Positions 24,905-35,649 of a stretch of 64,000 nucleotides of DNA are shown here, one piece after another. The notes beneath the pieces are model-generated. The model did not search any database. It was given only the letters and a program-made list of their open reading frames with translations, and had not been told where the DNA came from. Source of the DNA: Epiperipatus broadwayi. Taxonomy: Eukaryota; Onychophora; Udeonychophora; Euonychophora; Peripatidae. Positions within the stretch are counted from its first letter, which is position 1, and every line of letters starts with the position of its first letter. A program made the translations under genes and the position numbers. Where the stretch lies: contig JAQFVV010000255.1 in NCBI GenBank assembly GCA_028023455.1, forward strand, positions 1,412,496 to 1,476,495. The letters are read 5' to 3'.

Positions 24905-25225
24905 ATTAATATGGTCAACGTTCTGATAAAATTGGGAGGGAAATGGTCACAAGCTGTACTAGGTAAGAATATATAGGTATGTATATATATATCGATAGTA
25001 ATTATAATATAGAAAAAAGATGAATAAAAGAATGTGTAATGGATATATATATATTAATATGGTCAATCGTTTGATAAAACTGGGAGAGAAATTTTTCAAT
25101 GTTAGAAAATAAGCTGTAATATATATGAATGTATATGTATTGGTAGTATAAAAGGGGAGTTGTTTATTTGATGATAGATAGTAGATATAAAAAAAAAAAA
25201 GACGAATAAGAAAATACACAATGGA
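24905..25225. repeat. Direct repeat, two diverged units of about 150 bp
   Basis: TTAATATGGTCAA occurs at 24907 and 25055, followed in both by a GATAAAA(T/C)TGGGAG(G/A)GAAAT block, and AGATGAATAAAAGAATGTG is repeated in mutated form near 25200. This looks like an old tandem duplication of AT-rich sequence. Confidence 0.5.
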
Positions 25226-25663
25226 AGTATACATATGTGTAAATTTATAATAATAATATTTTTCTATTTTTTCATGGTTTTATTTTTAATGATGATCACT
25301 AGAGTGTATAAAGCTGCAGAGCGTTTATTGTCACATGATTAATTTTAAAAATGGCATCTTGAGAAAGTTCATTTGTGAATGAAAATCGATTTAATGGTAT
25401 TAAATTAAACTGCATACAAATCAGTTGTTTATTATTCCAAGTTATGTATAATTTGATTGATTAAGTGTTTATACTATATATACATATGTGAAATATTGTG
25501 GGGAAAAATACTTTTCATACATGCGCTATAAAATAGACATGCATATAAATATTAAATATACTAGTAGTTAAATTAATCCCAATATAAGATTATTTATTTT
25601 TCTTGCTATAAGTAACAATAGCTGAGAATCGTTACCCTCATTATATTAATCATTAACTTTTTG

Positions 25664-25740
25664 TGTTAAGATTTGTAGAGGTTCCTACTGTCGTTTTTCA
25701 AGTGCATGGTCTTAAGGTTATAGCCTTAATATATATTACT
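25664..25740. repeat. Half-element of the AGGTTATAGCC hairpin MITE family
   Basis: GTTAAGATTTGTAGAGGTTCC and then AAGGTTATAGCCTTAATAT match one arm of the hairpin at 51202-51381. The opposite arm is missing here. Confidence 0.55.
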
Positions 25741-25764
25741 ATAATCAATGTAGATAGCTATTTT

Positions 25765-26220
25765 TCATACTTTAATGGACAGGCTCCAAACTATTCCAAC
25801 TCACAAGTCTTCAGCCTTCCATTTCATTGAAAATCTGATGATGGAACATTCAAAGCCCTTGTTAATGCCAAGGTTGTCATCCTACTTATATTGACATATT
25901 AGTCATTCTGACCCCTCATGTACAGGAGAATAATCCATTTATACATACATATGCAAGGGATGGGCAGACCTTTTACACACTATTTATATAAATTAATACA
26001 TTGTACAGGCTTAAACCTGCATTTATATATGTGATATATGCGGGATTCGAACTCAGACTTTCACACGATCCACTACTCTCAGTGCCATCTCAGATTGCTG
26101 ACCCACCTGATCACACACATGTTGAAAAGATAAATAATTACCAATATACATATTTCATGCTAAACTAGCAATCATCAGTTGGTCTAGATTACTATCTCCA
26201 CACATATATACAATGACTTT
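25765..26220 (-). repeat. Single hammerhead/pol III repeat monomer with near-consensus B box
   Basis: This is a full-length diverged monomer. On the minus strand the order is hammerhead (26192-26134), an A-box-like region GATGGCACTGAGAGTAGTGG, the B box GAGTTCGAATCCCGC (about 26056-26042), and then the family body ending near 25765. The B box is the best in the window and lies on the same strand as the ribozyme, which suggests RNA polymerase III transcription of a ribozyme-bearing RNA. It sits 130 bp from a host exon. Confidence 0.75.
26134..26192 (-). ncRNA. Type I hammerhead ribozyme, dispersed copy
   Basis: The core CUGAUGA and GAAA, stem II UGCU/AGCA with loop AGUUU, and inner stem I ACCAA/UUGGU are all kept. 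Stem III is AUAU/GUAU with one U-G pair. The outer part of stem I is partly eroded (GUAAUC against AAUUAU). It may still fold. Confidence 0.65.
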
Positions 26221-26351
26221 AAAAAATGGTTAATCACATATTTATAATCTATGCAATACTGTTATAATATTAATTTTAAACAAATAATTGCAGTGCCAGA
26301 TAAACAAAAAAAAATTAACATTTAAAAGAAAATCACCACAAACAAACTTAC

Positions 26352-26618
26352 TTGGACTCGAAGTAAACAAAGATTCACTTTTTGATTCATTTGTTGGTTT
26401 TAGTGATCCTATAGAAAAATTTACAGGTAACTTAGAATTTTTGACTGCTGAAATCTTCTGTGATTTTGCAATTTCATCAAAAGATGTGATTGCAGGAGTT
26501 GAGGATAAGAAAGAAGGACTTATGTTAAATCCATCAGGAAAATGAAAGGAATCAGGTAAATTATTAATTTCAGTAGATAAATTAGCATTATCGAATGACT
26601 GCAGACATTCATATTGAT
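26352..26618 (-). CDS. Host gene, internal coding exon (267 nt)
   Basis: The minus-strand acceptor TTTTCTGTATTTCAG at 26619 opens 267 nt without stops, ending at the donor CCAA|GTAAGT (26351). It is symmetric, phase 1 to phase 1: two bases complete a codon from the upstream exon and one base is left for the exon at 7895, giving an in-frame Lys. The 88 residues are Ser/Thr/Asn-rich and hydrophilic (for example TEINNLPDSFHFPDGFNISP and then FLSSTPAITSFDEIAKSQK), with no recognisable domain. The family is unknown. Confidence 0.7.
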
Positions 26619-26694
26619 CTGAAATACAGAAAAAAAAATTTATTGCTTCAAAGTAATTATTCTAAATTTTTAAATTAAAGATAAAGAATTTCAC

Positions 26695-26784
26695 CTGGTA
26701 TTTTGAGTTCAGTTACATCTGCATCTTCAAAAGGGGTTTTGGAATTATCTCTTAAAAACAAATCACTCTGAAGTTTGTTAGACT
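26695..26784 (-). CDS. Host gene, internal coding exon (90 nt), most upstream one found
   Basis: A minus-strand acceptor TTTTTATTTCTAG precedes 90 nt reading SNKLQSDLFLRDNSKTPFED and then ADVTELKIP, ending at the donor CCAG|GTGAAA. It is phase 1 on both sides, so it joins the 267-nt exon in frame through a split Asp codon across a 76-bp intron. Two short neighbouring exons with matching phases argue against chance. Upstream exons (26785 rightwards) were not found with confidence; the start codon may lie far to the right or beyond the window. Confidence 0.7.
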
Positions 26785-29700
26785 CTAGAAATAAAAAGAT
26801 ATATATTTTTTTAAAATTTTAATAAATGAAATGACAAAAAAAAAGAAGAAAATAATTGGTTAATTAAACAATCTCAAGATATAGTTTTTATTTAACTTAA
26901 TATAAATAAAACTATATACATTAGAAATCAAATTATATATGCTATTAAATCAACATCAGATTTTGCTGTTTACTCATAAAATTTTCAACACTGTTACACA
27001 GTGTTTTATGCTTATTATACAGTATTTTACGATTGCTTTCTTCAATATTGTTTGATATATGCTTCACTCTCAATTGTCACTAATATTATTCTATATCGTT
27101 GCTGCTCAATATAGATATAATAAGACATAGCAAAATAAAAAAAGACAAAAAAGAAATGCTCTCCACATGAAAATTACTAACCAAGAAAAGATGAAATTCA
27201 TTTAGATTTCAGTATTTAATAAAAAGTTTAATCCATAAATAAAAAAAACATAAAACTTAGCCATAGAACCTGGATTTAGTTAAACCCACTACTCATTTTA
27301 TAAAGAGATTGAAAATAAATCAAACTATCTAAAACAAATAATAATCATATATTCGGAAATGTTGCTTAATTAATTAATTTCACACATTTCAAAAAGGCTA
27401 CAGAATATTTATAGCAAAATCTACTTCACTATAAAAGATTGTTACTTATTTAGATATATCATGGTAATTATATCCAGAAATAGAAAAATTGTATTTAGCA
27501 ATATTTTTTCTACTTTCTTCCACTCACAGATATTCAAGATCAAAAAGACAACCTTGGAGAAATAAATAAATTAGATGTAGACTAAATAAATAAATGCAAG
27601 ATGCATTAAGATGTCTTTATACACATTAAAAATAATAGCTAAAACATTTCTTAAATAACCAATGATAGTGCAGAAATCTATCCCATAATTCTGTCATAGA
27701 GGAATGTTGAAGAATAGATATTACTTGGTTTGTCATTTATCAAATATTGAGGGCATCAGCATTTATGGCCTTGTTTTATCCTCTAGCTTAAGAATAACTA
27801 GTTACTTATATACCAACTTATATTGGACGGTTAGTTGCATTGTCAAGGAGAAGGTGTCTTGCTGGATCATACACGTCATGGATTTAGCAAGTGTTGGTGC
27901 TACTGTTGTACCATTCAACCTATGGTATACATATATTGTAATGGTGTGAAAGGTAGGAATGAATTTGGGGACATGGTAAACCATTATAACCCTGACAGAA
28001 AGGTCACAATCATCAATGATTGGCATGAGACTAAATCATCAAATATAATGAATAAATGAGCATATATCCATATACAAACAAAAGTCAGCATAGACTAACT
28101 ATATAGTAGGTAGTTATACTAATCCTAGTTATAACCTATAGATTGACCACCATTAAAGATTAATAATCATTAATTATTAGTAATCTACATTCATGAACTC
28201 AATAATCAGTAGTCAAAAAATTCATCTTTGATTAACAGTCAACATTATGACTGGATTTACAAGAGGTACATTATAAACGGGCTACTTCCCTAGCCACTGA
28301 ACAGACTTAGGGCAAGATATACAATCATTATTGGGATACACTTACTTAAGTGCTAATCCATCTCTCATAATAAAAAATAATGCTGAGATCCTGAAACATG
28401 GTGATTATCATCAATGCCCTGGTCATATAGTACCATTAGTGTACAGGCCACCTATATTTCTAAATAAAAACAAAATCCTAATGAATCGCCATTATCAGTG
28501 ATATCTTTGTGCCATCCAGATTAACCATTTGAATGTCCAAACACAAACCTAAAGCACTACATTCATATAACTAACCATTATGTTCTCTAGCACTAGCTCA
28601 AGACCATAATACTAACAAGAGATAAGTAGCTTACTCTAATTCTTTAAGCATTCTTTGACTTCAAGTTCTGATAAAAAGATATAATAAACAACACTATCAG
28701 AATCATAATGCTGAATAAAGTTATGCAGTACAGGCGTGCTTATACAATTGATGTGATGTAATATGTAAATAAAGTACAATATGAAAATAAGACAGATATT
28801 TCTTTTTTTTTTTTTTTTGGATAATAGAATACATGAATTTTTTTGATGGAATGTGGAACCTTTGCAATTGTGCATGCCTCTTTGTGTTTTCTTTTATTAT
28901 TCCTTTCAGAGCAAATTGTTCTAACATTGGATGGAGCTCTATTATAAAAATATCCATGTTGGACAATTCTTGTGGATCTATTTACACAAGATTCATCTAA
29001 TGTACAGAACTGCGGGAAGGATTAGCACATGCAATTTTATAGACCACTTGAGGAGCATGCTCCACTAGTACCATCTTTAGTATTGTTCAACCAATTATTA
29101 AGAGAAGGCTGTGATTTAAAGCTTATCCTTGACGTGTTAGCGCAAATGCTTCTGTTTATTATACCTTTTCATCAGAACTCGAAGTCACCAAGTGCGTAAA
29201 AATTACAGTTTTATAAAGAGTTAATAGAGAATTACTGCTTACTCTAAATAATTTTAAATCATTTACAGGTTTACTGTACTATTATGTACGTACATACGTA
29301 TAATTCAATAGTTTTACTGGGAGAATTTAAAAATCTCTAAAACACTAAACTGTATTGAAATTAAGTCACACACACTTCCAATTCATAGAACAGATATCTG
29401 GAGGACCAAAAACATTAACACTGGAATGTTTTAAACAATTATTTAATAAACTAATTTATTAATAATTTCAAAATTAAAAAAATAACATCATATGATAATT
29501 CAAATATACATTTTTATCAAGAAAATAATTTCATATAAATAATATGATTAAACAGCTGATTTTATCTCTTAGATTGATTAACTTTTGCTCTCATTAAATT
29601 ATTTCCTTTTAAATAACAAAAGTTGGAAAACAGCTTTTCAATCAGAGATAAGATCATTTTAAATTAGCTTAACCTTTTCTTTCACAATCAGATAAATTAG

Positions 29701-29930
29701 CTTAATCCTTTCTATAATTTTGGAGGCAAAACACATGAATAAAAAAACGTTACAAAAGAAATGTTAAGTTTAATAAAATTTAAATTAATTAAAACCTTTT
29801 TTTTAATTTTGAAAGAAAAAATCAAATGAATTTTATAAAAACATGTTTCAAAAAATACTAATAAAATTATTAATTAATATCAATTACTATTTAATTTAAA
29901 ACTCTTTTATAAATTTAAATAAAATGTACA
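26785..29930. other. AT-rich stretch with moderately complex, unclassified sequence at 27690-29130
   Basis: The part before 27690 is plain AT-rich DNA. Between 27690 and 28640 base composition is more even, as in an old insertion, but no family was recognised. At 28966-28820 the minus strand has a 50-residue open stretch (MSNMDIFIIELHPMLEQF and on) running into an A-run at 28817-28802, as a retrocopy might. This is too short to identify. Confidence 0.35.
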
Positions 29931-29939
29931 CATTAAAGA

Positions 29940-30600
29940 AAATACCTTTAACCATTGTTTTATTTCTATTTTTAAGTCCTTCTTGGGCAGTTGTAAATTT
30001 CTTTTTTCCATGTTGGTTTTATTTTTGCAGACTTCTCCATTAACACCTTGCAGGCTAATGCACATAGTCAAATTTCTCCATTTTTGAAGTAGAACATATT
30101 CAGGTTTCATAGGATAAATTTATCCATTTTGCTATCTAACATTCCAAGTCAGGCCAACACAGGAGTGAGGCACTCATGCTCTTGTATGGCAACAAGGTTT
30201 ATCACAGATTACTTCAGGGTATTTTCTTCACATTTTCCCCCAGCGAAGCAAGTTACACAGAGGTAGTTGAAGTCCATTTTAACTAAACTTTTACTTTTTT
30301 CTTTTTCAGTAGCCGAGTCAGGATTGATTGCTTTCCTCAATAATTTGATTAAGATTTCCACTGTTCTCTTCAACAGTTCGGTTGACTTCTACTGTTCTCT
30401 TCAACACCTTGGTTATGACTTTATTACTTCTACTGTTCTCTTTAACAGCTTGGTTATGATTTCTACTGCTTTTCAATAGCTTGATTATGACTGATCTGTT
30501 TACAAAAAACAGGTCTAATGATTTACCCACACTCTTATTTTTGGAACAAACCTGTTTCTACCAATCAATCCCATCTCTTGCATTACAAATTTAACTCGAA
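29940..30600 (-). pseudogene. Coding-like relic, unidentified
   Basis: Minus-strand segments look coding: at 30530-30318 a helical, Asn/Glu-rich repeat (KVLKRTVEVNRTVEENSGNL), at about 30300-30220 KSLVKMDFNYLCVTC, and at 30110-29940 MKPEYVLLQKWRNLTMCISL and on to KIEIKQWLK with a possible donor (AAG|GTATTT). Stops and frame changes separate them. It could be a decayed transposon or gag-like gene. It could also contain an upstream exon of the minus-strand gene, but the phase at its donor (0) does not match the phase needed at 26784 (1). Confidence 0.3.
30345..30490. repeat. Degenerate minisatellite inside the coding-like relic
   Basis: The motif TTCTACTGTTCTCTTCAACA followed by GNTTGGTTATGA recurs about four times with variable spacing of 33-45 bp. 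Because lengths vary, repeats do not preserve one frame across the whole stretch. Confidence 0.6.
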
Positions 30601-30846
30601 TGATAACCAAAAAACTTTACAAATCCTTTGAATAAAATATCGTTAATAAACACACAAAAAACAAAAGTGACTAAGATTAGAAAGTTTTTATTGTCAGTGC
30701 AAATAACTTTTTTCATTACAGTACTACAGTGGATCCCTAATGGACCTTATAAATTACAGGATGGTAGCTCAGTTTTACAATAGGTATCGTTTAATGTATA
30801 ATCTTATATGTAGGTATATTTTTCAACAAAATAACATATAAAACAT

Positions 30847-31500
30847 AAATAAAACAAACTAACTTCTTTTTAAAACTTGTTTTTTATATGACTATAATCA
30901 TGAAAAAAAAATCCAACGTTTCAACTATTTTATATAGTCTTTTTCAAGGCACACTAAAATAAAATAATATATATATATATAACAAATAACACATATTCCA
31001 TAAAAATAAATAAATAAATAAAAAATTACAAAATATATTCATAATCAAAAATTTACCTTATCTCACTCCCCTTTCCTATTACCAACAAACACAACTCAAA
31101 GAGAAATAATTTCCTTTTATTAAAAAAAAAAATCTATATATATCCTTTAAAACATTTAAACAGAAAGGAAAACAATAGGTTTTTAATTAAATGTTTTAAA
31201 GGATATATTTAGATTTATTTTTTTAATAAAAGGAAATTGTTTCTCTTCGAGTTGTGTTGTTGATAATAGGAAAGGTTATGAGATAAGGTAAATTTTTGGT
31301 TATGAATACATTTTGTAATTTTTTATTTATTTATTTATTTTTATGGAATATGTGTTATTTGTTATATATATATTTTATTTTATTTTAGTGTGCATTGAAA
31401 AAGACTATATAAAATAGTCCAAAACGGATTTTTTTTTCATGATTATAGTCATATAAAAAACAAGTTTTAAAAAGAAAGAGTTAGTTTGTTTTATTTCTAT
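30847..31500. repeat. 650-bp inverted repeat with PLE-like ends
   Basis: The left arm (30847-31160) and right arm (31188-31500) are inverted copies with most bases identical, separated by about 28 nt. Each arm contains AAAAAGACTATATAAAATAG followed in the left arm by TTGAAACGTTGG, a short hairpin plus GAAACG box like the termini of PLEs. The rest is AT-rich with a (AAAT)n run. There is no coding potential. As RNA it would fold into a very long duplex. Confidence 0.75.
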
Positions 31501-32754
31501 TTTGGATATTTATGAACTATTTTGAAAAGAAGAACTCTGTGCTTGATATATTAAATTATTTACAATAACATACGTGCACATGTAAGCTTTTTAATATATA
31601 TATAAACACATAAAGTTATGATATACAAATTAGAATTATCAACAAAAATCTTTTTTAAAAAATCGAATAATGTAGTTACGAAAAAGACAATGGAATAATA
31701 AATTGTGAATGCATTTATTTACATATGCATTGAGAGGAATGTGTGTCCGTAGGAATGAGTCTTCATTTGATTGTGCTCTCTCAAAAAGAAATTAATAAAA
31801 TGTACTCTATCTTTATTTTTGTTATGTAAATACATGATAAAATGTCTAACGAATGCTGTTAAGTATCAGAAATCATTTGCTCCAATATTTTTTTAAAAAA
31901 TAATTCTATTATATAGTAACAATTTTGTTATTGAGGGATGTAGTCTCTTATAATTTGTGTATTTTAAATCTTTATCAATTCAATGTTTTTTTCAATTTTA
32001 ACCAAAAAATTACCTCATACCATCAATAAAACATTGGAATTCAAGAACCCAAGGATAATGGGATGGATTTAAGTTTTCTCTTTTCATTATTTCATGAATA
32101 GATAGCTGATTTGTTCTTAAATAAACAATTTCAGATTTTTATTTTATTTTTACAATTAAATTATAATTCTCATTTTATTAATTAAACAAAGCACTTAATA
32201 ATTTGTTATAAGCTTGGCAAAACTGGTACTTTTGCTTTGAAGATATTCCAAATAAAATTTTAGCAAAGAAAAATATTGCACACATTGTATATCTCTCATT
32301 TAGATTGCAAAAATGTAACTGAAAGAGAGCAAGATGTACAAAGGACATTGCAAGACAAAAAAAATACTGTTACTATATTAGTAAATAATAAAAAGTTTCA
32401 CCTTAATTAATTTACAAATTTTAATTTTATTCCTTTTTTTTTTTTTTTTTTGGATAATGTATAAGTAGGAGATGAGATAGTGAGGCAATGGATGTGGTGT
32501 CTCCATTATACATGAATTTAGAATTCTTATTAATAATTTTATACTTGTAAAAAACAATGCATTTTTTATTGTTAAATGATTAATATATATATATATTACT
32601 AAAAAAATTCATGTCTCTACAATTAAATTATAAATAAGATTACTATTTTATATAGTTGTTAAACAGCTATTTCTTGCAAGTTGATGAAAAGATTAATACC
32701 TTTACAGTAAGTTTACAACTAAAAATGTGAATCTAGTATCATTTATTTATTTAT
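31501..32754. other. AT-rich sequence, nothing recognised
   Basis: It contains homopolymer T near 32437-32452 and short AT microsatellites. No exon, RNA gene or repeat family was identified. Confidence 0.5.
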
Positions 32755-33500
32755 TTAGCATATGGTGTCAGCACATTAAAATTCAACACAGACAGTTCTT
32801 AACCAGTCAAGAGCTGCCTCCTCCAAACTATGTAAAGATGCCAACAGGGGCCTGGTAAAAGACACTGCCTGTAAATATGTTACCATAGTTTGTGATCTTC
32901 CACACTCACAGTTTGGAATCTATAAATCCCTACTTGTGCAAATATGATATCTACCATAGCCTGGTTCTGATTCTGTTAATCTTCGACCAGGGTTTATTGA
33001 AAGGGTGAATCCAGTTACTCAGAGAGTAGGATCAGCTATTAGAATATGGTTATTTATTCTGGAATTATTTCAGTCATGTGCCCACATTCTACTGATATAT
33101 GATTAGATGATTTGATAGCTAAACAAGCTTGTTGAATTCAATAAGTTGCCAACCTGTAACTGCGATTAGCTGGAGGGATATTTGAGATACAGGAAGTTAA
33201 GAGTGCCAGAAATAATAAGTATCCACAAGATTAGTATGTGTACTTCTGCACCATACTAGAGATCAGTACTCAACCACAAAGTAAACAAGTGCTAATCCAG
33301 AAGTTCTAAGGAAGTCAGCATTACCTGTAAATTTGAAAATATTATTCCTGGTGGCAAGTTTCCTTTTTATATCATTAAGATGGGGCTTACAGGAAAGAAT
33401 TTGATCTAATTTAATTCCCAAATATTTTTGATATGTTAAAAAGGTATATGGCTTTATTGTTAGGAAGTTTATGAGAAGTTTGGGTGTCAAACCTGTGAGT
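32755..33500 (-). pseudogene. Jockey-like LINE, C-terminal RT and tail, decayed
   Basis: On the minus strand 33490-33263 reads like the RT thumb of jockey-group elements: QKYLGIKLDQILSCKPHLND, then KRKLATRNNIFKFTG, then RTSGLALVYFVVEY. Further on (33010-32760), broken frames give WSKINRIRTRLW, LHKWGF and a final region like the HIV/C-rich end of this group. The 5' part is missing, as is usual for 5'-truncated LINE copies. Several stops show it is old. Confidence 0.75.
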
Positions 33501-33689
33501 ACCAGAATCGATCCTGGAATCTCCTGATCCCAAGTCAGATGCTCTTCTAATATTTATGCAAGTGAGAGTTAAAACTTTCAAGATATTCTAAAAAATTTAA
33601 GCCATTTAATGAGAATAGTTTGGATAAATTTCCAAATCAATATTTCTTATAAGATCAATAAACCAAAACTAATGTCATGATATAAAATG

Positions 33690-34600
33690 ACTTCTTCTAC
33701 AAAGATAAAAATTTCTATACTAAATCATATGAACAGCAATCCTGTTGACCAAATTAAACATTCTCTCCATCCAAAAATGGTATACCCATTTACTACTTAT
33801 TCCCTATTCTTCTATTTTGTTTTTGTTATAAAGACTGAAACAAAAAAATGTCTACTTTATTCATTCCTTTTTTCTTCTTCTATTCTTCATATATTTACTC
33901 TGATTCTGTACACCTAAAATAAATGTTCAATACACTTTCCATTTCAACATAAGCCACATCTATAAACAAAATTTCTTATTCCAATTTTTGTCTCCTTTAC
34001 CTATATATTATAGAAAATACTTATTCTTGTAGCAAATGACAATAAGCTCCTCTCGTATTTATGTATTTTCTTTACATTTTTTCCTTTTTCCATAACTTTG
34101 CTTTTTCTCTAATCAATTTATCTACCCTCTTTTCCAGTCTTTATATTCTTTGCATATTACATCATTTATTATATAAAGAATTAAACTCCCTATCTATTAA
34201 TTTTGTATTTTGTAAAATCTTTCAAGTCTAATGTATATGTTAGCCTTTGCATACAATCCAAATAAATAATATTTTTACTAAACCATTTTCATTTGTACAC
34301 AGTAATCTTCCAAAACATTTTAAATTTCCTTCATTAAAAAGACCACTTCAATTTAACTTGAATAGCTGTGTTATTTACAATATATTACCCAATGCATATT
34401 ATTTTTTTCTTTTAATTCTATCTAAAAATTTGATAGTTCTTGGGACACTGCAAAGTACCTCATGTCAAATGTTAAAGCATATATTATCATTAATTTCTAA
34501 ATTCTCACATACATCTTATGTTTTATATGCCAGACTTTTAATCAATCTTGATGACATTTTTTTTTAACCTTTAACATAAGCTTTATTGCTGAAATAAGTG
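33690..34600 (-). pseudogene. Probable LINE ORF2 C-terminal fragment
   Basis: The minus strand is purine-rich like the LINE at 46600-51020, and near 33970-33920 it gives RCGLC and then GKCIEHLF, which resembles the C-terminal cysteine/histidine region of that kind of ORF2. The remainder is broken in all frames. Assignment is tentative. Confidence 0.35.
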
Positions 34601-35649
34601 AATACATAGTTTATGTTAGTTTAGGCATATAATACTTACTGCATATATTCATATATTTTATTTCCTATTGGAGTTAGTATTGCATATCTATATATACACA
34701 TGCATATTTTATTTATATCAGAATCAAAGAGAATTATATATAAGTAGAGGAGAGTTAATTAAGATATTAGCAGTGCTGTAAAATTTAAACTAGTTTTATG
34801 TGTTAGTATTCAATTGGGTACCTGACTAATTATAATGAATTTTCAAATAATGAAATCTATATGGTTAATGAAAGGTATCGGATATTAAAGCAAAGATCTT
34901 ATTTTACTCTTTTAATGACCAGTGAATTACAGTGGTGCAGGTAAGGTTATTATGTTCCATGTGGTTGCATATATCTCTGGAGGTACAAGAATTTGATCTC
35001 TAATTTTTTTTATATTTTATTGTAAAAATGTGATTGTAGTTTTTTTGGAGGTTGAGTTGAGGGACCACTGGCACCTAAGAAACCAAAGCAAAGAGTGAAT
35101 AGTATAAAAATAATTGCTCATAATGCTTGGGAAAAGTCCCCTCTCTCTCTATGATGTTGATAAGCATTATGAATAAGGTTGATTGGGACTTTGTGATATA
35201 TGTAATGAAAGTTAAATTTGAAGTGATGAGCATTTAAAGAGAAAATATTGAATTATCTTCCTCTTTGTGGCAGAATGGGAAAGCTGGGCCTATATAGGCA
35301 GACATCATTCTTTTAGAAAGAAGCTACAGGTTGGTAATGTCTTCAAATTAATCTTAATAAGGAAATAAAGATATTTGGGTTTTAATTACCAGAATTTAAA
35401 TTTTTGGATGGTTTATTTGTGCAATAAAAAAAAAGTATTAATAAATTCTTAAATTTTGTGGGCATGATTATAAGCTTCCCAGTTACTAATTTTTGTTGAT
35501 AGATTATATTCCTTGAGGAAGGCATATGTGGTAAGAATTTTAAGACGGTTTTTGAAAACAGTATTTTTAGCTAGAGGTAGTGTTATCTATTGGATGATGC
35601 AAATAAATTTATGAGTCAGGGAAAAAGGTAAGAAATTTGACTATTACAT

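Larger units (their letters stand above)
7896..26351 (-). other. 18.4-kb intron of the host gene, filled with repeats
   Basis: It is bounded by a GTAAGT donor at 26351-26346 and the acceptor at 7896 on the minus strand, both phase 1. Long parts (8000-9830, 10130-11290, 12500-20100, 21800-23500) are very AT-rich with no convincing gene; open frames there are short and low in complexity. Recognisable insertions are listed separately: degenerate repeats at 9835-10125, a pogo-like element at 11294-12489, tandem repeats at 21591-21775 and hammerhead/pol III repeats at 20100-20200 and 23765-26220. If an exon was missed, the intron is shorter, but the phases already match. Confidence 0.55.

Noticed and set aside
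27704-28059. Overlapping 74-81-codon open frames on both strands
   Set aside because: No recognisable motif, and frames on both strands are equally long; probably old non-coding repeat sequence.
33687-34567. Plus-strand open frames of 76 and 106 codons
   Set aside because: They are antisense to a purine-rich minus-strand LINE-like fragment and translate to low-complexity hydrophobic sequence.
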